The notes below the pieces were generated by a model. The model was not told where the DNA came from and made no database searches. It saw only the letters and a program-made list of their open reading frames with translations. This document shows, in pieces, positions 32,949 through 44,701 of a stretch of 64,000 nucleotides of DNA (position 1 is its first letter; every line of letters begins with the position of its first letter). This DNA comes from Bursaphelenchus xylophilus (lineage: Eukaryota > Nematoda > Chromadorea > Rhabditida > Aphelenchoididae): positions 6,386,001 to 6,450,000 of the forward strand of contig CAJFCV020000004.1 of NCBI GenBank assembly GCA_904066235.2. Reading direction: 5' to 3'. The position numbers and the translations under genes were made by a program.

Positions 32949-35209
32949 ATGCCTTCTTTGGGTCGTCCAGTTCATGTGTGGAAGATTGTTGCTCGTCCGT
33001 CACCTCTAATCTCTGTCAGACATCGTTCCCAATTACGTCAAAGCGCCTCGACGGTTGCCGCAACAGGTACCCCTCCCGCAGCATTATCGAAAGAGGTCGA
33101 TCGATGTTATAACAAGCTAGATCTCCAGTTCGATAATGGAAAGGAAGCCTTCAAGGTAATTTGAAGAAAAAATGTTACTTTCTTATGTTTAGAGTAAATC
33201 AAATTGGGAATTGTTTCGTGCATTATTGGTACTTCACGCCTGTGGAGTTAATTATTTGGTCCAGCATAACCAACAAATCTTGTCCGCACTGAGGAAAGCT
33301 GTGGGGCCGACATTGTTTAAGAAGATCCTCAAGTCAACCTTCTATGGACATTTTGTGGCCGGCGAGAGACGTCAAGAGGTTGGTGAAACAGCGATTTGGC
33401 TGCGTAGGTTGTATAGCAAAAATGCTGTGATAAGGTCAAATTCCTCTAGTTTTGAGATGGTTTCTACTACCTGAGCCGCTCCTTAATATGACCTCATATC
33501 ACATAAAACTTTGCCAATCAGACGCAACGCAAGGCGGTATGTCGGGGCTACGTTTCTCTTCCATCAGTTGACCTTTATTATTTTAGGTACTCCCGGTGGC
33601 AGACAAATTGGCTCGATTTGGAGTAAAATCAATATTGGATTACAGTGTGGAGAGCGATATTACTCAAGAAGAAGCTGAAGAAAAGGCAGTCGAAGGGATT
33701 ATCGGCGAGGAGAGTATTCCTGAAGTTATTGCCACCCAAAAGTTCGTAGATCAAAAGCAAGTTGATGCTACCCATCAAAGGTACTCAGTGCACAAAGAGT
33801 TTGGTGATCGTCGTGTAGATGTTGTCAGCGCGAGGTAAGTGCCCTTTTCCGATTTACGGATTTCGTCTCTTCTTTAGAACATACTTTTACCAAGGCGAAC
33901 GGGAATGTGATAAGAATGCGGATATCTTCTGCAATAGCATTGACGCAGTCAAAGAAGCAACGAAAGGACAGGGCTTTGTGGCTATTAAATTGACAGCTCT
34001 TGGAAGGCCTCAACTTCTCTTAAAACTCTCTGAAACTATTGCTCAAACTCAGCATTTCTTCAAGGCTTTGACTGGATCCACTTGGGAAAATATGGTCCTC
34101 AGTAGAATCAGTGAAGAAGATTTCCAAAGACGGCTTAAAGAGTTTGGAATCAAGACCGACAGCAAGTTCGTCAAGGAATGGTTCAAAATGGCAGATTTTG
34201 ACGCTGATGGTTTCGTCGATTTCTACGACTGGGGCCGGTTATTGGATTTGAGTGAGGACATGACCATGTTCCAAGTATTTAATATTAAGACCGGTAATCT
34301 GGAACCTCTGATTGTCAACTTGAGTCCAAATGAGTTGGAAGAATGCAACAACATGATGCAAAGATTGGTCAGGGTAGCTGATCATGCCAAAGACCAAGGC
34401 GTTCGAATTATGGTCGATGCTGAACAGACTTATTTCCAGCCCGCTATCTCTCGTTTGGCTGTGGCGTTGATGCGGAAATACAACAAGGACGGAGGGAGAA
34501 TTCTGAATACTTATCAGGCCTATTTAAAGAACGCTTTGACTAATATGAAGATAGACATGCATCTGGCCAGGAGGGAGAACTTCCATTTTGGTTGTAAATT
34601 GGTGCGAGGAGCCTATATGGAACAGGAACGGAAGAGAGCCGAGGCTGTCGGATATGAAGATCCCATCAATGTCAATTACAATGTGAGATTATTTATTTCT
34701 TTTTTTGACATAAATATGTACCTTTGCAGGCAACCACCCAAATGTACCATCGTTGTTTGGATGCCATTGTTCAAGAACGAGCAGAGAGAGGACCCGGAAC
34801 AGTCTCGGTTATGGTAGCCACACACAATGAGGAGTCTGTCAGATACGCCGTCCAGCTGATGAAAGATAATAACATAGCTCCAAGTGAACGATCCATTTGT
34901 TTTGCTCAACTCTACGGAATGTGCGATCAGGTGTGTGATCTGTTGCAGTTGGTTGAATGTTCTATACCACTCATATGATTAATGACTGCTTTATAGGTGT
35001 CATTTCCTCTGGGACAAGCTGGGTTCTCTGTGTACAAGTATCTTCCCTATGGTCCGGTGGAAGATGTACTTCCTTATCTCTCCAGAAGAGCTCAGGAGAA
35101 CGGCAGTCTCTTAAAGACGGCTGGAAAGGAACGTTCGATGCTGTGGCAGGAATTGAAGCGTCGTCTGACGTCTGGCCAATTCATCTATCACACTCCGGCG
35201 TCAATCTGA
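32949..35209 (+). CDS. prdh-1: Mitochondrial proline dehydrogenase
   Basis: ATG at 32949 ([18 protein letters not shown]) gives a basic presequence suited to mitochondrial import. The frame is open further upstream, but without an ATG and behind a splice-acceptor-like site. The PRODH barrel is shown by [70 protein letters not shown] and the C-terminal [19 protein letters not shown]. The enzyme oxidises proline to pyrroline-5-carboxylate with FAD. An EF-hand-like loop ([13 protein letters not shown]) is inserted before the catalytic part, as in some other animal PRODHs, suggesting calcium binding. AATAAA occurs at about 35432. Confidence 0.94.
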
Positions 35210-36533
35210 ATGACCTTATCTATGCCCCTCCGGTCACTCGCATTAGGAATGAATTTGGAAAACATTTGGCGCTTTTTTGCGGGTTTCTTTTTCTTCAGTA
35301 GTTCATTGGTTTCAGAAATCCTGATTTATACATTTAAATAGTCATATCTGGGATTTTTAGATGTACCAACGGTTACTTCGTTTTACTCTTTTTTTCGTTC
35401 ATTTGTTGTGAATTCTCTAATTAACCAGAGAAATAAACGATAATTTTGTGCGACATCAATATAGCGTGAAGGTTATTTGTAAATGTGGTATTGTGGCAAC
35501 CCCATTATAATTTTATTGGTCGTGTATTTCACTGTTCACTTTACTTCAGTATTGAGGGTCCGGCGGGGCCCCGCGAAGTGCAACTCAAGCAGGGATGGTT
35601 TTTTTAAAACTCATTCTATCGTTGAGGGTTCATGTTGATGACCCTAGCTGGGAACACCTTTGGTAAAACGCCACAGCAAGTACACAAACGTTGGACTTGA
35701 GGTCCTCCTCTGTCAGGGCTCCGCTGATGTCTCATTCGAGTCGAGCCTCTGTATAGATTGCGACAATACTATTGTAGGGTACTACAACGTGCACTGAAAC
35801 CGTATTAACTTCATCCTGCCCCCATTGGTCACGTTGCCGATAATTTGAAAAAATACAGGGTGTTTCCAGAAATATTGCAGAAAGCTTTTGCGAATATCTG
35901 TTTGCTTTTTTTGCTATCCAAGAAATGGATTTTAAAATTCGAAGTGAGGCGCTTTAGATTATGCAAAAGAATTTTTTCTTGTGTCGGCGGAAGGATCGTT
36001 TATCTGCGGCGACATTTGACCTCTTTTGAAATTGTTACATCTGGTATGATGTAATTTGTTTGTCTCGACAGTTTGGCGGATGTTTTCACACTTTGGCGAA
36101 GAGTCTTTACCGGGGGAGGCCGTTTTGCCGGCCTAGCTTTTAAGAGTCGAATGAAAAAAGTCGAGGAATTTTTTGCTTGGCACTTCACAGTATCGTTTAT
36201 TGTTTATGCAAGGTAAATGAATGACACATTAAAAACATGACTCAGCCCCGTCGGTGACCTCTACGTACGACGTCATTTCGAAAAGAACAATGGAACGACC
36301 TTTGAGTCCGAGAGTTTCCTGAACTGAGTCATTGACGAAGAAAGCGACGTGAGGCGAAGAGGGCCTTCCAGTGGATATTCGAGTCCCATCTTCTATGGGA
36401 CGACAAAAGAGACCGGTTTCAGCTCCAACGCGCACTCCCTCACCTCATCGACTCAGTTCACCGACTCCACCCTCGAGGTCGCTTCCCTTTTAAGCGCATC
36501 CCGACTCGGTAATGTCGCGCTTATTCTGTAAAC
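35210..36533. other. Intergenic with one Tc1/mariner-type end
   Basis: TACAGGGTGTTTCCAGAAA at about 35856 resembles the CAGGG ends of other elements in this window. No matching inverted end was found before 36533. A promoter for the Ground-like gene is expected close to 36500. Confidence 0.4.
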
Positions 36534-37333
36534 ATGACTTCTTGGCTCGGAGCGGTTCTTGTCGTTTCCGGAACGCTTTTGATCGACGCCGGAGGCTATG
36601 CTCTAGGCGGTGGATGCGGTTGCGGGCTTCCCCCGCCACCTCCACCCTGTCCACCACCTCCACCGATGCCCATTTGTCCTCCACCACCGCCTCCCTGTCC
36701 CCCACCTCCAATTTGTCCTCCAACTTTCTGTCCCCCACCCCCAATTTGTCCTCCCCCTCTCCCACCACCGCCTCCACCAATGTGTCCTCCACCACCTCCT
36801 CCGTCTCCTTGCGGTTACCAGACAGCCATGGTTCCTTATCAGCCACCGACCTATCAAGTAGCACCTCCGTCCAATGACTGTTGTTGTCAATGCGGTTCGC
36901 CTTGCAAATTCAGAGGCCGTGCCCGAACTCATGGAGCTCGAATCTTCTCTGCTCTGGCGGCCGAAGTCGATGAAGATCCAACTTGTAACAACGAAAAGTT
37001 GCGTAACATCATTATTGATGTAAGTCGAGGAGAGCTGAAGGTTCAAAGCATTTGTTTTGAATTAAAAAGCAGTGAAAACACTTGTATATAATAATCATAA
37101 AATGGACATATGACTTTTGTTTTTAGAACATCGACAAAGATCCGACCATCTCAAAGCGTGCTATCCAAGCAGCTGCCGAGGAGAAACTTTTTGCCAAAAT
37201 AAATGTGATTTGTGGAAAGGAAGACTTCAGCTACGTAATCTACACGGACACTTACTGTCAGTCGACGGTCGGCGAGGTAACTTGTTACGCTTTCCGACCA
37301 TTGGGTCCGGGATCGGCCGAAGAAAATAAGTAA
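36534..37333 (+). CDS. Ground-like domain secreted protein (hedgehog-related family)
   Basis: Two exons (36534-37019 and 37127-37333). A signal peptide (MTSWLGAVLVVSGTLLIDAG) is followed by a low-complexity Pro/Cys region of about 60 residues (CPPPPPMP-type repeats). The C-terminal Ground-like domain starts at CNNEKLRNII. It continues through DPTISKRAIQAAAEEK, FAKINVICGKEDFSYV and YCQSTVGEVTCYAF with its conserved cysteines. Ground-like (grl) proteins are nematode-specific relatives of hedgehog signals, usually made by hypodermal or glial cells and linked to cuticle or apical matrix. AATAAA lies at 37383. Confidence 0.93.
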
Positions 37334-37623
37334 TTGCCACCAAAATAATCTTCGTTGTTACTTGTATTTGTATAATTGGGCAAATAAATAAATTGTTATT
37401 GTTTCGGGAGGTCTTTCTTTTCGAAACAAAAGGAAAACGAGTAATTACGCAACTTTCCTTTCAAATGTACGTGTATAAAAGAGCTGTGACGGAACGGAGA
37501 GTTCGAAAAGCAATCACGCTTTGATCTACAAAAGTAAGGGATGAGAGAAAAGTTTATTAAGAAGTAAGTGTACTGTTGTGGCATTGAGTTCCAAAATATA
37601 TACAAGATGAGTGTCCGCTAGCT

Positions 37624-38175
37624 TCAGAACCATTTCCACGACTTCATGTCGTTGTAGGCCTTTGTTAGGAGTTCTTCCCAGTTCTTCTTCTGCTCAGCTG
37701 AAACCCCTCCGGCATTCTTTTCCATGGCTGCCAAAAAGGCGTCCGTCACTTTCTAAAAAAACACATGAAATTACAGTAATCTCACAATTTTCGCTTACAT
37801 GGAACTCGCTAAGAGGAACTCCGACATCGCTGTACTGTTCCTTGAAGTTTGAAAGGGATGATCTCCACTTCCTGTCTTCACCAAAAGCTCCAGGAAGTTG
37901 GAAAAAGTACTGTAATTCAGAAGATCCAAACATTACAAATTTCTGAGAGGCTCCCAGACGGTCGGGGTCGATGCCATCGGCTCCATAATGCTCGGCCATT
38001 TCTGGATGTTTTTTGAACAATCTGAAAATAAGAACTTAACTAGAACACTGTGTACATAAATCAAGCGTCTAAATAAAATTCAACAGATTACTTACTGTTT
38101 GTGAAATTCCACTGCAGTGTTCTTATCCATCTTGTACTGCGAGGCATGCTTCTTGAGGAGGTCCGTGTTCACCAT
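37624..38175 (-). CDS. Globin-like protein
   Basis: Start at 38175 (MVNTDLLKKHASQYKM). Introns join FHKQLFKKHPEM and SEFHKVTDAFLAAM. The total is about 140 residues. The B-C region (QLFKKHPEMAEHYGAD), the F-G region (FKEQYSDVGVPLSEF) and the final helix (KKNWEELLTKAYNDMKSW) have the globin pattern. The proximal histidine is not at the expected place in FKEQYSDVGV, where Tyr appears, so haem binding is doubtful. The family assignment is by overall pattern only. It converges on the Ground-like gene with about 290 bases between. Confidence 0.55.
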
Positions 38176-39432
38176 TGTTATCAGATCTCCCTGATTGAAG
38201 CCATGTGCTTGGATCTGCAGCTTTTAAACAATCGCGTTGCCAGATCCCGCCCTCAGGCAGTTCTCGGAATCGATCACATACTTTGTCCCGGGACATCTTT
38301 CAATTAATCTTTAAACTGGAATGAACTCACGTGGAGGCGCCAGCTGAGGTTTGGCCTTGAGGGCATGGCCACGTCCCGGTTTCACTGCCGATCGGGGAAT
38401 GACGTCAAAAAATTATTTTTTGTTTGGCCATCTCTTCGGCCAATTAGATACGAAAACAGCACGTGTGTGATAACAGGTGCGTTACTTCCGGAACGTTCTG
38501 CAAACGTGAAAGAGCTAACTTGGAGTGGAAGAAGAGGAATGTGTTGCACTTGGAGGGAGAAGGGAACAATGTCATAAATTTGGAGCCTTTTTTTATTCTT
38601 GATTGGCCAACAATCTTTATTCTTGGAAAAACAAATCAAAGATACCAAGTACAGGGCATTTCAGATATAAATAAATAAAAGAAATCCTAGCGGTTATGAC
38701 ACAACTTCGATTATGACCCAAGTAAACAATCGTCCTTTTCAACAGTAAATGCTAACCAGACAGCCGGACTGATAGCCAAACATCTCGGCCGATAGAAAGA
38801 ATTCATAAGATCATTTTCCTACTGTAACCAATGATAGTAGTTGGAATGATGATTACGACTTTTTGCAAAGGCCCGGTTAAAGCCCAGGCCGGCCCGGCCA
38901 TGCTTGGCCCGCTAATACAAAAAGTTGGGTAAAACTCTTTGCACTTTCTACTGGAAGTTTTTATGCTCTCCAGAAGTTTTTTACGCGTGTATGAGTAAAA
39001 TTAAATCGTCTATTCGGACGTCTGGAATAGCCGTAAGGGCAGCTAAGATCCTGCCAAAAAATTTGCATTGTGTCGGATTTTTTTAACTGTTTCAAAATAT
39101 AGGCGTGATAAAGCCACATGTCTAATCAAAAACTGCTTAAACACTATCATTTACATTAAAAGTTGCGCAATCTGACACAACATTGCGCAATTTCCCTCCT
39201 TGTAAAAATTTCCGCAGTCCGCTGCGCGCGCGCGCAGGTCCGCTAAGCTTGAACTTAGCGGACCTTAATGCCGTAAGAGATTTACAGGAGTTTCCTGTAT
39301 AAATTTCGTCATAAACAACAAAAATAAAGACACAAAACTGTCGCCGTTGATCTTTAACGTCAAAACAAACAGCTCACATACATTTTTACAACGTTTAGGA
39401 TATTTTTAAGGAACTTTGTCTTTCAATAAGGC
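38176..39432. other. Intergenic, hairpin and GGCC-rich remnant
   Basis: A GGCCGGCCCGGCC remnant lies at about 38885-38900. A run of CG dinucleotides at about 39224-39234 is followed by a perfect 12-bp hairpin (AGGTCCGCTAAG and its complement around CTTGAA, about 39236-39265). No gene is seen. Confidence 0.5.
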
Positions 39433-42400
39433 CAGACATGGCAATCGGGCCGGGCTTTTTGCCCCCCGGGGCCCGAAGCCCGGCCCGGTAAAATGTAGGC
39501 CCGGCCCGGCCCGTTTTCAGGATTTTTGAAGCCCGGCCCGGCCCGGCCCGTTTTGAAAAAAAATTTTCGAGGCCCGGCCCGGCCCGGCCCGGTGAGGTTT
39601 CGAGGCCCGGCCCGGCCCGGTAATTTTTCAAAATTAAAAAAAAAAGTTTCCCGCCGTTTTGGCACCAGCTTGGCATTGTGTTTTTTTACCGTATTCAAGC
39701 TAGCGAGGCAAAAAATAACCTTATGCCGTTGCTAGCAGTACTTTTATGAGCCTAAATACGTTTTAAAAATTAAAGATTTAAGGATTCCATCTGATTGTCA
39801 TGGATAACATAATTTCTCCTCTCAACTTTTTTCCTTTGTTTTCTCCGGGATTCCAACGGCTGATTTTGCAATCAAATAGCATATCTGAAGGTTCTCATTT
39901 ATTATTACGACATTCGTGCGGTGGTTCAATTTTCGATCTTCCAAAAAATCAAATAATCATCAAAAATCACAAAAATGGTTAACAATGATGACTATTATTT
40001 TTAAATCGTCAATCTTTTTGTGTTTCTTAGATTCCTATTGTATTTTCAACGTGACAAGACCTTTTACCCCGCCCAATTCGCCCTAGCTCGGAAGAAATCA
40101 TCATGGATAATATCGGGAAAAAGTCAGAAAATCGTCAAAAAATCATTATCACACTTCAGTATTACTTCTAATTCACACATATTCTCATTCCCCAAGGGCT
40201 GATGGACATTCTCCACTAAAAATAAAAAATTTTATTTTTCTACCGTAATCCACCTACTACGGTAATTCACAGTAAAATGGACGGAGAGATTTGAAAATTT
40301 GCACAGAGAATCCGCATGCCGTGAAACATAATTCCGCCAAGTTTCAGTCAAATCCATCGACCGGTTCCAGAGTTATAGCAGATTATTTTTTCACAAAACT
40401 CCTTTTTTGAACCTCCAAAATCGCTTTTTCAACCCTATAGTAACTGCTGGGCATTTTTTGGATACCATATCTCAAGTCTAAGTTGACCGATTCTTGATTT
40501 TTAAAAAGTATTTTGACTAATTCGAGTACTGCGAGCAACCTTATGATGTTAGTTTTCGGCCTAGTGGGTCATACATGGCCGAAAACACAATGCCAAAATA
40601 TTGCCAAAATGGCGGGAAACGGTGGTTTTTATCGAATTTGAACGGATTTTTGTGTGTTGTGGCTTTAGTATATACTCAAGATGTTATACTTCAAAAATTG
40701 TATTTTTCATGGCATGCTGAGGGTGTTTCACGCTAAAAGTTTTAATCTCATATTTATAATCAGAAAGTGGAATATCTTACCACAGTAATGCGTGAAAAAT
40801 AAAAAAACAACGCGATATTGCTACACATGCGCTTCTCAAACTATTCTAATCATGGAACCGTCAAGATCCGTTCAAAAAACCACTTTCCCGCCATTTTGGC
40901 AATATTTTGGCATTGTGTTTTCGGCCATATGTGATCAACTAGGCCAAAAACTAACGTCATAAGGTTGCTCGCAGTACTCGAATTAGTCAAAATACTTTTT
41001 AAAAATCAAAAATCGGTCAACTTAGAGTTGAGAAGGAGGTAGAATATTTGTGGTTTAGAACATATATTCAAGTGTAAAATGGAAATTTTGACGTTTTTTA
41101 TATTTTTGTTCGATATTATTCATGATGATTTTATCTTAACTAGGACGAATTCGGGATCGTAAAAGCTGTTGAGATATTGGAAATATATTATGACTATGAA
41201 AGACGCATAAGATTGAAGATTAGAACATTGTAATTAAAATTTTCAAACATTTTCATGATTTTTGACAAAAAAATAATTTTTCCGGAGATCCGAAATTGAA
41301 CCATAGGGATGGAGCATAACCCTGCCAGGAGCATAACCCAAAAACGTCGGTTGGGTCATTTAATTGCTAAATACATCGTCGAAATCCAGAAGAAACTAAT
41401 GAAAAAAAGTTGAAAGGAGAAATTATGTTATCCATGACAATCAGATGAAATCCTTGAATTAATGGGGGTTGAGGGTCCTATTTGGGGGCTCCTGAACACC
41501 TATGGCAGAGAACCAAGCGCTATAGTCATGATCAATCATGATTAGATTATTAAAAAGTCGTATATTTAATATTAAAAAACATTTTAGGTAAAATTAGTGT
41601 TGAAAATTGTGTAAAATTGGTCAAATTGGACGAAAATTAAAGTTTTAAAAGTTTTTTCAGGTTATTTTATTTTTTCTAGCAAAGTTTTTAACAATAAAAA
41701 ACGTTTATCACCTTCTCAGAGCTAAAAATTCAACTCGTAACACAATGCCAAAATCCGAAATTGGCATCCCAATTTTTCGTTTCAAGACAAAAAAAAATTT
41801 TTTTTTTCAACCGGGCCTCGGGCTTTTTTTTGCAACCTTGGGCCCGAAGCCTGGGCCCGAAAAAAACGTCGAGCCCGGAGCCCGGCCCGATGAAATGTAG
41901 GCCCGGCCCGGCCCGTTTTCAAAATTTCCAAAGCCCGGCCCGGCACGTCAAGAAATTGCGGGCATTGCAAAGGTTCTCACAGCGAAAAAAAATTCATAAA
42001 ACCTGTCATCCAAATTGCACATAACAATAATTTTTAACCTAATTTTTTTTATGGGAACTCTAGGGAGTACTACTAGTCGTATACAACTGTTTTTTATACC
42101 GCTGGTACATTCTAAATGGGTGTCATCGTGACGCATTTTCTGAACATGGTTCGAGCTAGGCTAAAAATAGTGCAAATTTCAAGGCCAACTATCAAAAAAA
42201 CTGTCCCATCAAGCGGGACGGGATCGGTGTAGATACTCGAAGAACAGTTTAAGGATTTTTTGACGTGGAGCCTATACCTCCTTCCAGTGCTCTCTGACTC
42301 GGTATCGTCGATACAAACTTTTATTTAGACGTTGTATTCTTCGCCATGGAAAACTGTCAAAATACTACGATTATGGGTATATTTTGGTTCTATTAGCTTA

Positions 42401-42594
42401 AGCAGCCCTCGAGCTTTCTATTGGTATCAATATCTTGTGATTTACTATTAATCTTTATGTCAAAATATTGCAAACCATTTGGACAAAAACGGATTTGCAC
42501 AGGGCAGAATGCCAAAAAAAATCTAGGCTTTTTCATTGGGCGCCCGTTTTTCTTTTATTTTTTCTTGACGTGCCCGGCCCGGTTGCCATGTCTG
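39433..42594. mobile_element. hAT-like non-autonomous element, 3.2 kb, 8-bp target duplication
   Basis: The ends are CAGACATGGCAATCGGGCC at 39433 and the inverse of CAGACATGGCAACCGGGCC at 42594. Exact 8-bp duplications AATAAGGC lie at 39425-39432 and 42595-42602. Sub-terminal GGCCC-rich tracts occur at both ends (39450-39625 and 41810-41945). Nested inverted repeats lie inside: 39772-39830 with about 41400-41460, and 40470-40640 with about 40865-41030. No transposase ORF. A 629-base element sits in its right end. Confidence 0.87.
41944..42572. mobile_element. CAC-ended element inserted in the hAT-like element
   Basis: The ends are CACGTCAAGAAA and its exact inverse. CCCGG occurs on both sides (41939-41943 and 42573-42577), a 5-bp duplication, though the GGCCC-rich surroundings make this less certain. 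The element is 629 bases without an ORF. Its ends match those of the element at 47204 over CACGTCAA. Confidence 0.65.
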
Positions 42595-42606
42595 AATAAG
42601 GCAATA

Positions 42607-43806
42607 CACTGCAGGATGAGCCAAGTCTTTCTCCTTGGATGGTCAAGTCTCCCTCTCAAATTTTTATTTTTTCAAGATTAATATAAATGTCTTTATGTTT
42701 TAATCTACATATATGGACAGGACAATAACTCAAAAAGTAAGTTAAATTATCTCTCTTTCTGACTATACAAAACTTTTTTCGATTACATATTGTTATTATT
42801 GCGCATTTAGGCATTATAGAAGGTGCATAAATTTAGGTAAATGCTGTTCGTTCTTGACATTAGACGAACAACATTCGAAAGTCTTACCCCAAAAAGAACT
42901 GCCGTCGAGCCTTCTTCGTGCCAAAATTATTTCAGCATGAAAATGATCTACAGTTTTTTTGTTGATTAGATTTTTGATATTACACTAGGTACTTTTGTAA
43001 GTTTAAGGCGAGATTAGGTCACGTTTTACGTCATATAAGGTCTAAATGGACAATAAAACTTTCTTTTAACATTCTTAACGTCGTAACAGTGATTTCCCCC
43101 TTTTATTGTCGTTTTTGATTTTTTTTCAGATTTTAGGTATGGAACAATTTTTATGTATCCGCGGCCATAGATGCGTATTAATACTTCGCAAACCATATTT
43201 CAAAGGTCCCTGGTCGATCTAAAACATGTTTAAAACAGTATGAGAGGTATTTGAGACTTTTTTAGATCCAGGTTGTACTTGATCACTTACACCCTAAGAC
43301 ATCTCAAACCCTGGTTTGAAAGAATATTTATGTTGGTGACGGTTTAGTAATGGCTCAGCTTTGTAGTTTTCCGGGTTTAAACTTCAAAAACATTAGATTT
43401 TGCCTGCAACTTGACAAAAGTACCTAGTGTAATATCAAAAATCTAATCAACAAAAAAACTGTAGATCATTTTCATGCTGAAATAATTTTGGCACGAAGAA
43501 GGCTCGACGGCAGTTCTTTTTTGGGGTAAGACTTTCGAATGTTGTTCGTCTAATGTCAAGAACGAACAGCATTTACCTAAATTTATGCACCTTCTATAAT
43601 GCCTAAATGCGCAATAATAACAATATGTAATCGAAAAAAGTTTTGTATAGTCAGAAAGAGAGATAATTTAACTTACTTTTTGAGTTATTGTCCTGTCCAT
43701 ATATGTAGATTAAAACATAAAGACATTTATATTAATCTTGAAAAAATAAAAATTTGAGAGGGAGACTTGACCATCCAAGGAGAAAGACTTGGCTCATCCT
43801 GCAGTG
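42607..43806. mobile_element. Near-perfect palindromic element with CACTGCAGG ends
   Basis: Inverted arms of about 390 bases (42607-42996 and 43413-43806) are almost identical, differing by about one base over most of their length. CAATA flanks both sides (42602-42606 and 43807-43811). The central 420 bases are unique. No ORF. The near identity of the arms implies recent insertion or ongoing arm homogenisation. Confidence 0.85.
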
Positions 43807-43895
43807 CAATATATAATATTACCCAAACAGTCGCAAAAGCGGGTTTTAAAACATAGTAGGGAAACACTGATGTTATTTATGACCAGTTGAACTTA

Positions 43896-44467
43896 CAAGG
43901 AAAGTACTTTTATGGGGGCTCTTACTTTTTGACGGGACATATCTTAAAAAATCAGAAAAAATGTGCTGATCAAGGAAATATAAATCTTAGTTGCCCAGTT
44001 TAGGTTTTTAGGGGTGAAAACTCAATCGGAAGTTGACTTAAAGTCCTATATGAACCCCTTTTCGCTTAATTTTTCACTGGTTTACAATTTTTGTTTTGGC
44101 TTAAAATGATGTTTATTGAGTTTCTAAGACGTAATAAATCAGTCTTGGCATAAAAATTTATTTTTCAGACCTTCAACTTCAAAAAAAGTTGATTCGGCCC
44201 AAAAGGGAAATTGAACCCGTGCGGCGTCCTCCCTCTTGATTCCAGACTACGGCGCTAGCCACTCGGCCATGCCGCTCTCTTACGAAAAAGGACCGACTGC
44301 GCTTTTCATCGTTTCTTTTGTAGGGAAATTAAGCCAGTTTTTGGGCATTTTCACCCCTAAAAACCTAAAATGGGCAGCTAATTTTTATATATCCTTGATC
44401 AGCACATTGTTTTGATTTTTTGAGATATGTCCTATCAAAAAGTAGGAGCCCCCATAAAAGTTCCTTG
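43896..44467. mobile_element. Fold-back element C, tRNA-like core, TTA target duplication
   Basis: The ends are CAAGGAAAGTAC and the inverse CAAGGAACTTTTATGGGGG, with TTA on both sides (43893-43895 and 44468-44470). Arms of about 120 bases share GGGGTGAAAA and GATCAGCACA-type blocks. A tRNA-like stretch lies inside on the minus strand. The element is 572 bases, close to element A in size. Confidence 0.85.
44192..44278 (-). other. tRNA-like sequence (Leu/Ser-like shape) in element C
   Basis: On the minus strand the A-box is perfect (TGGCCGAGTGG) and the B-box is nearly so (GGTTCAATTTC). An extended variable region lies between, as in type II tRNAs. The acceptor stem does not pair well. This is a tRNA-derived relic within the transposon. 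Confidence 0.6.
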
Positions 44468-44594
44468 TTAGATTACTTTTGCATCACGTTTAGTTCCTAT
44501 TTTGGATTACGGTAATGTCATGACGACCCGCGTCATATGCAAAACAATTCCTAAACCCACCTAATGATAATTCGTACCATTTTTTAGGCATTCT

Positions 44595-44693
44595 GCAAAA
44601 AGTGAAAATGGTGTCTTGCACCATTTTGCAAGGGCCTTCCAATGGTGTGTAACACTTGCCATTTGATGAGAGTCAGTTTTTACACTTCCTCAG
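44595..44693. repeat. Solo arm of the element F family
   Basis: It matches the right arm of the 58146-58882 element (GGCATTCTGCAAAAA, AATGGTGTCTTGCACCATTT, CAAGGG and CCAATGGTGT). It ends CACTTCCTCAG followed by TTA. The left arm was not found with confidence. Confidence 0.6.
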
Positions 44694-44701
44694 TTAATGT
44701 A

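Noticed and set aside
36490..37046. Several overlapping ORFs on both strands at the Ground-like gene
   Set aside because: They are shadows of the Pro/Cys-rich low-complexity exon. Only the 36534 frame has a signal peptide and a conserved domain.
39395..39735. Long ORFs rich in Gly, Pro, Arg and Ala in the GGCCC tract
   Set aside because: They exist on both strands and several frames only because the tract lacks AT-rich stop codons. They are part of the hAT-like element's ends.
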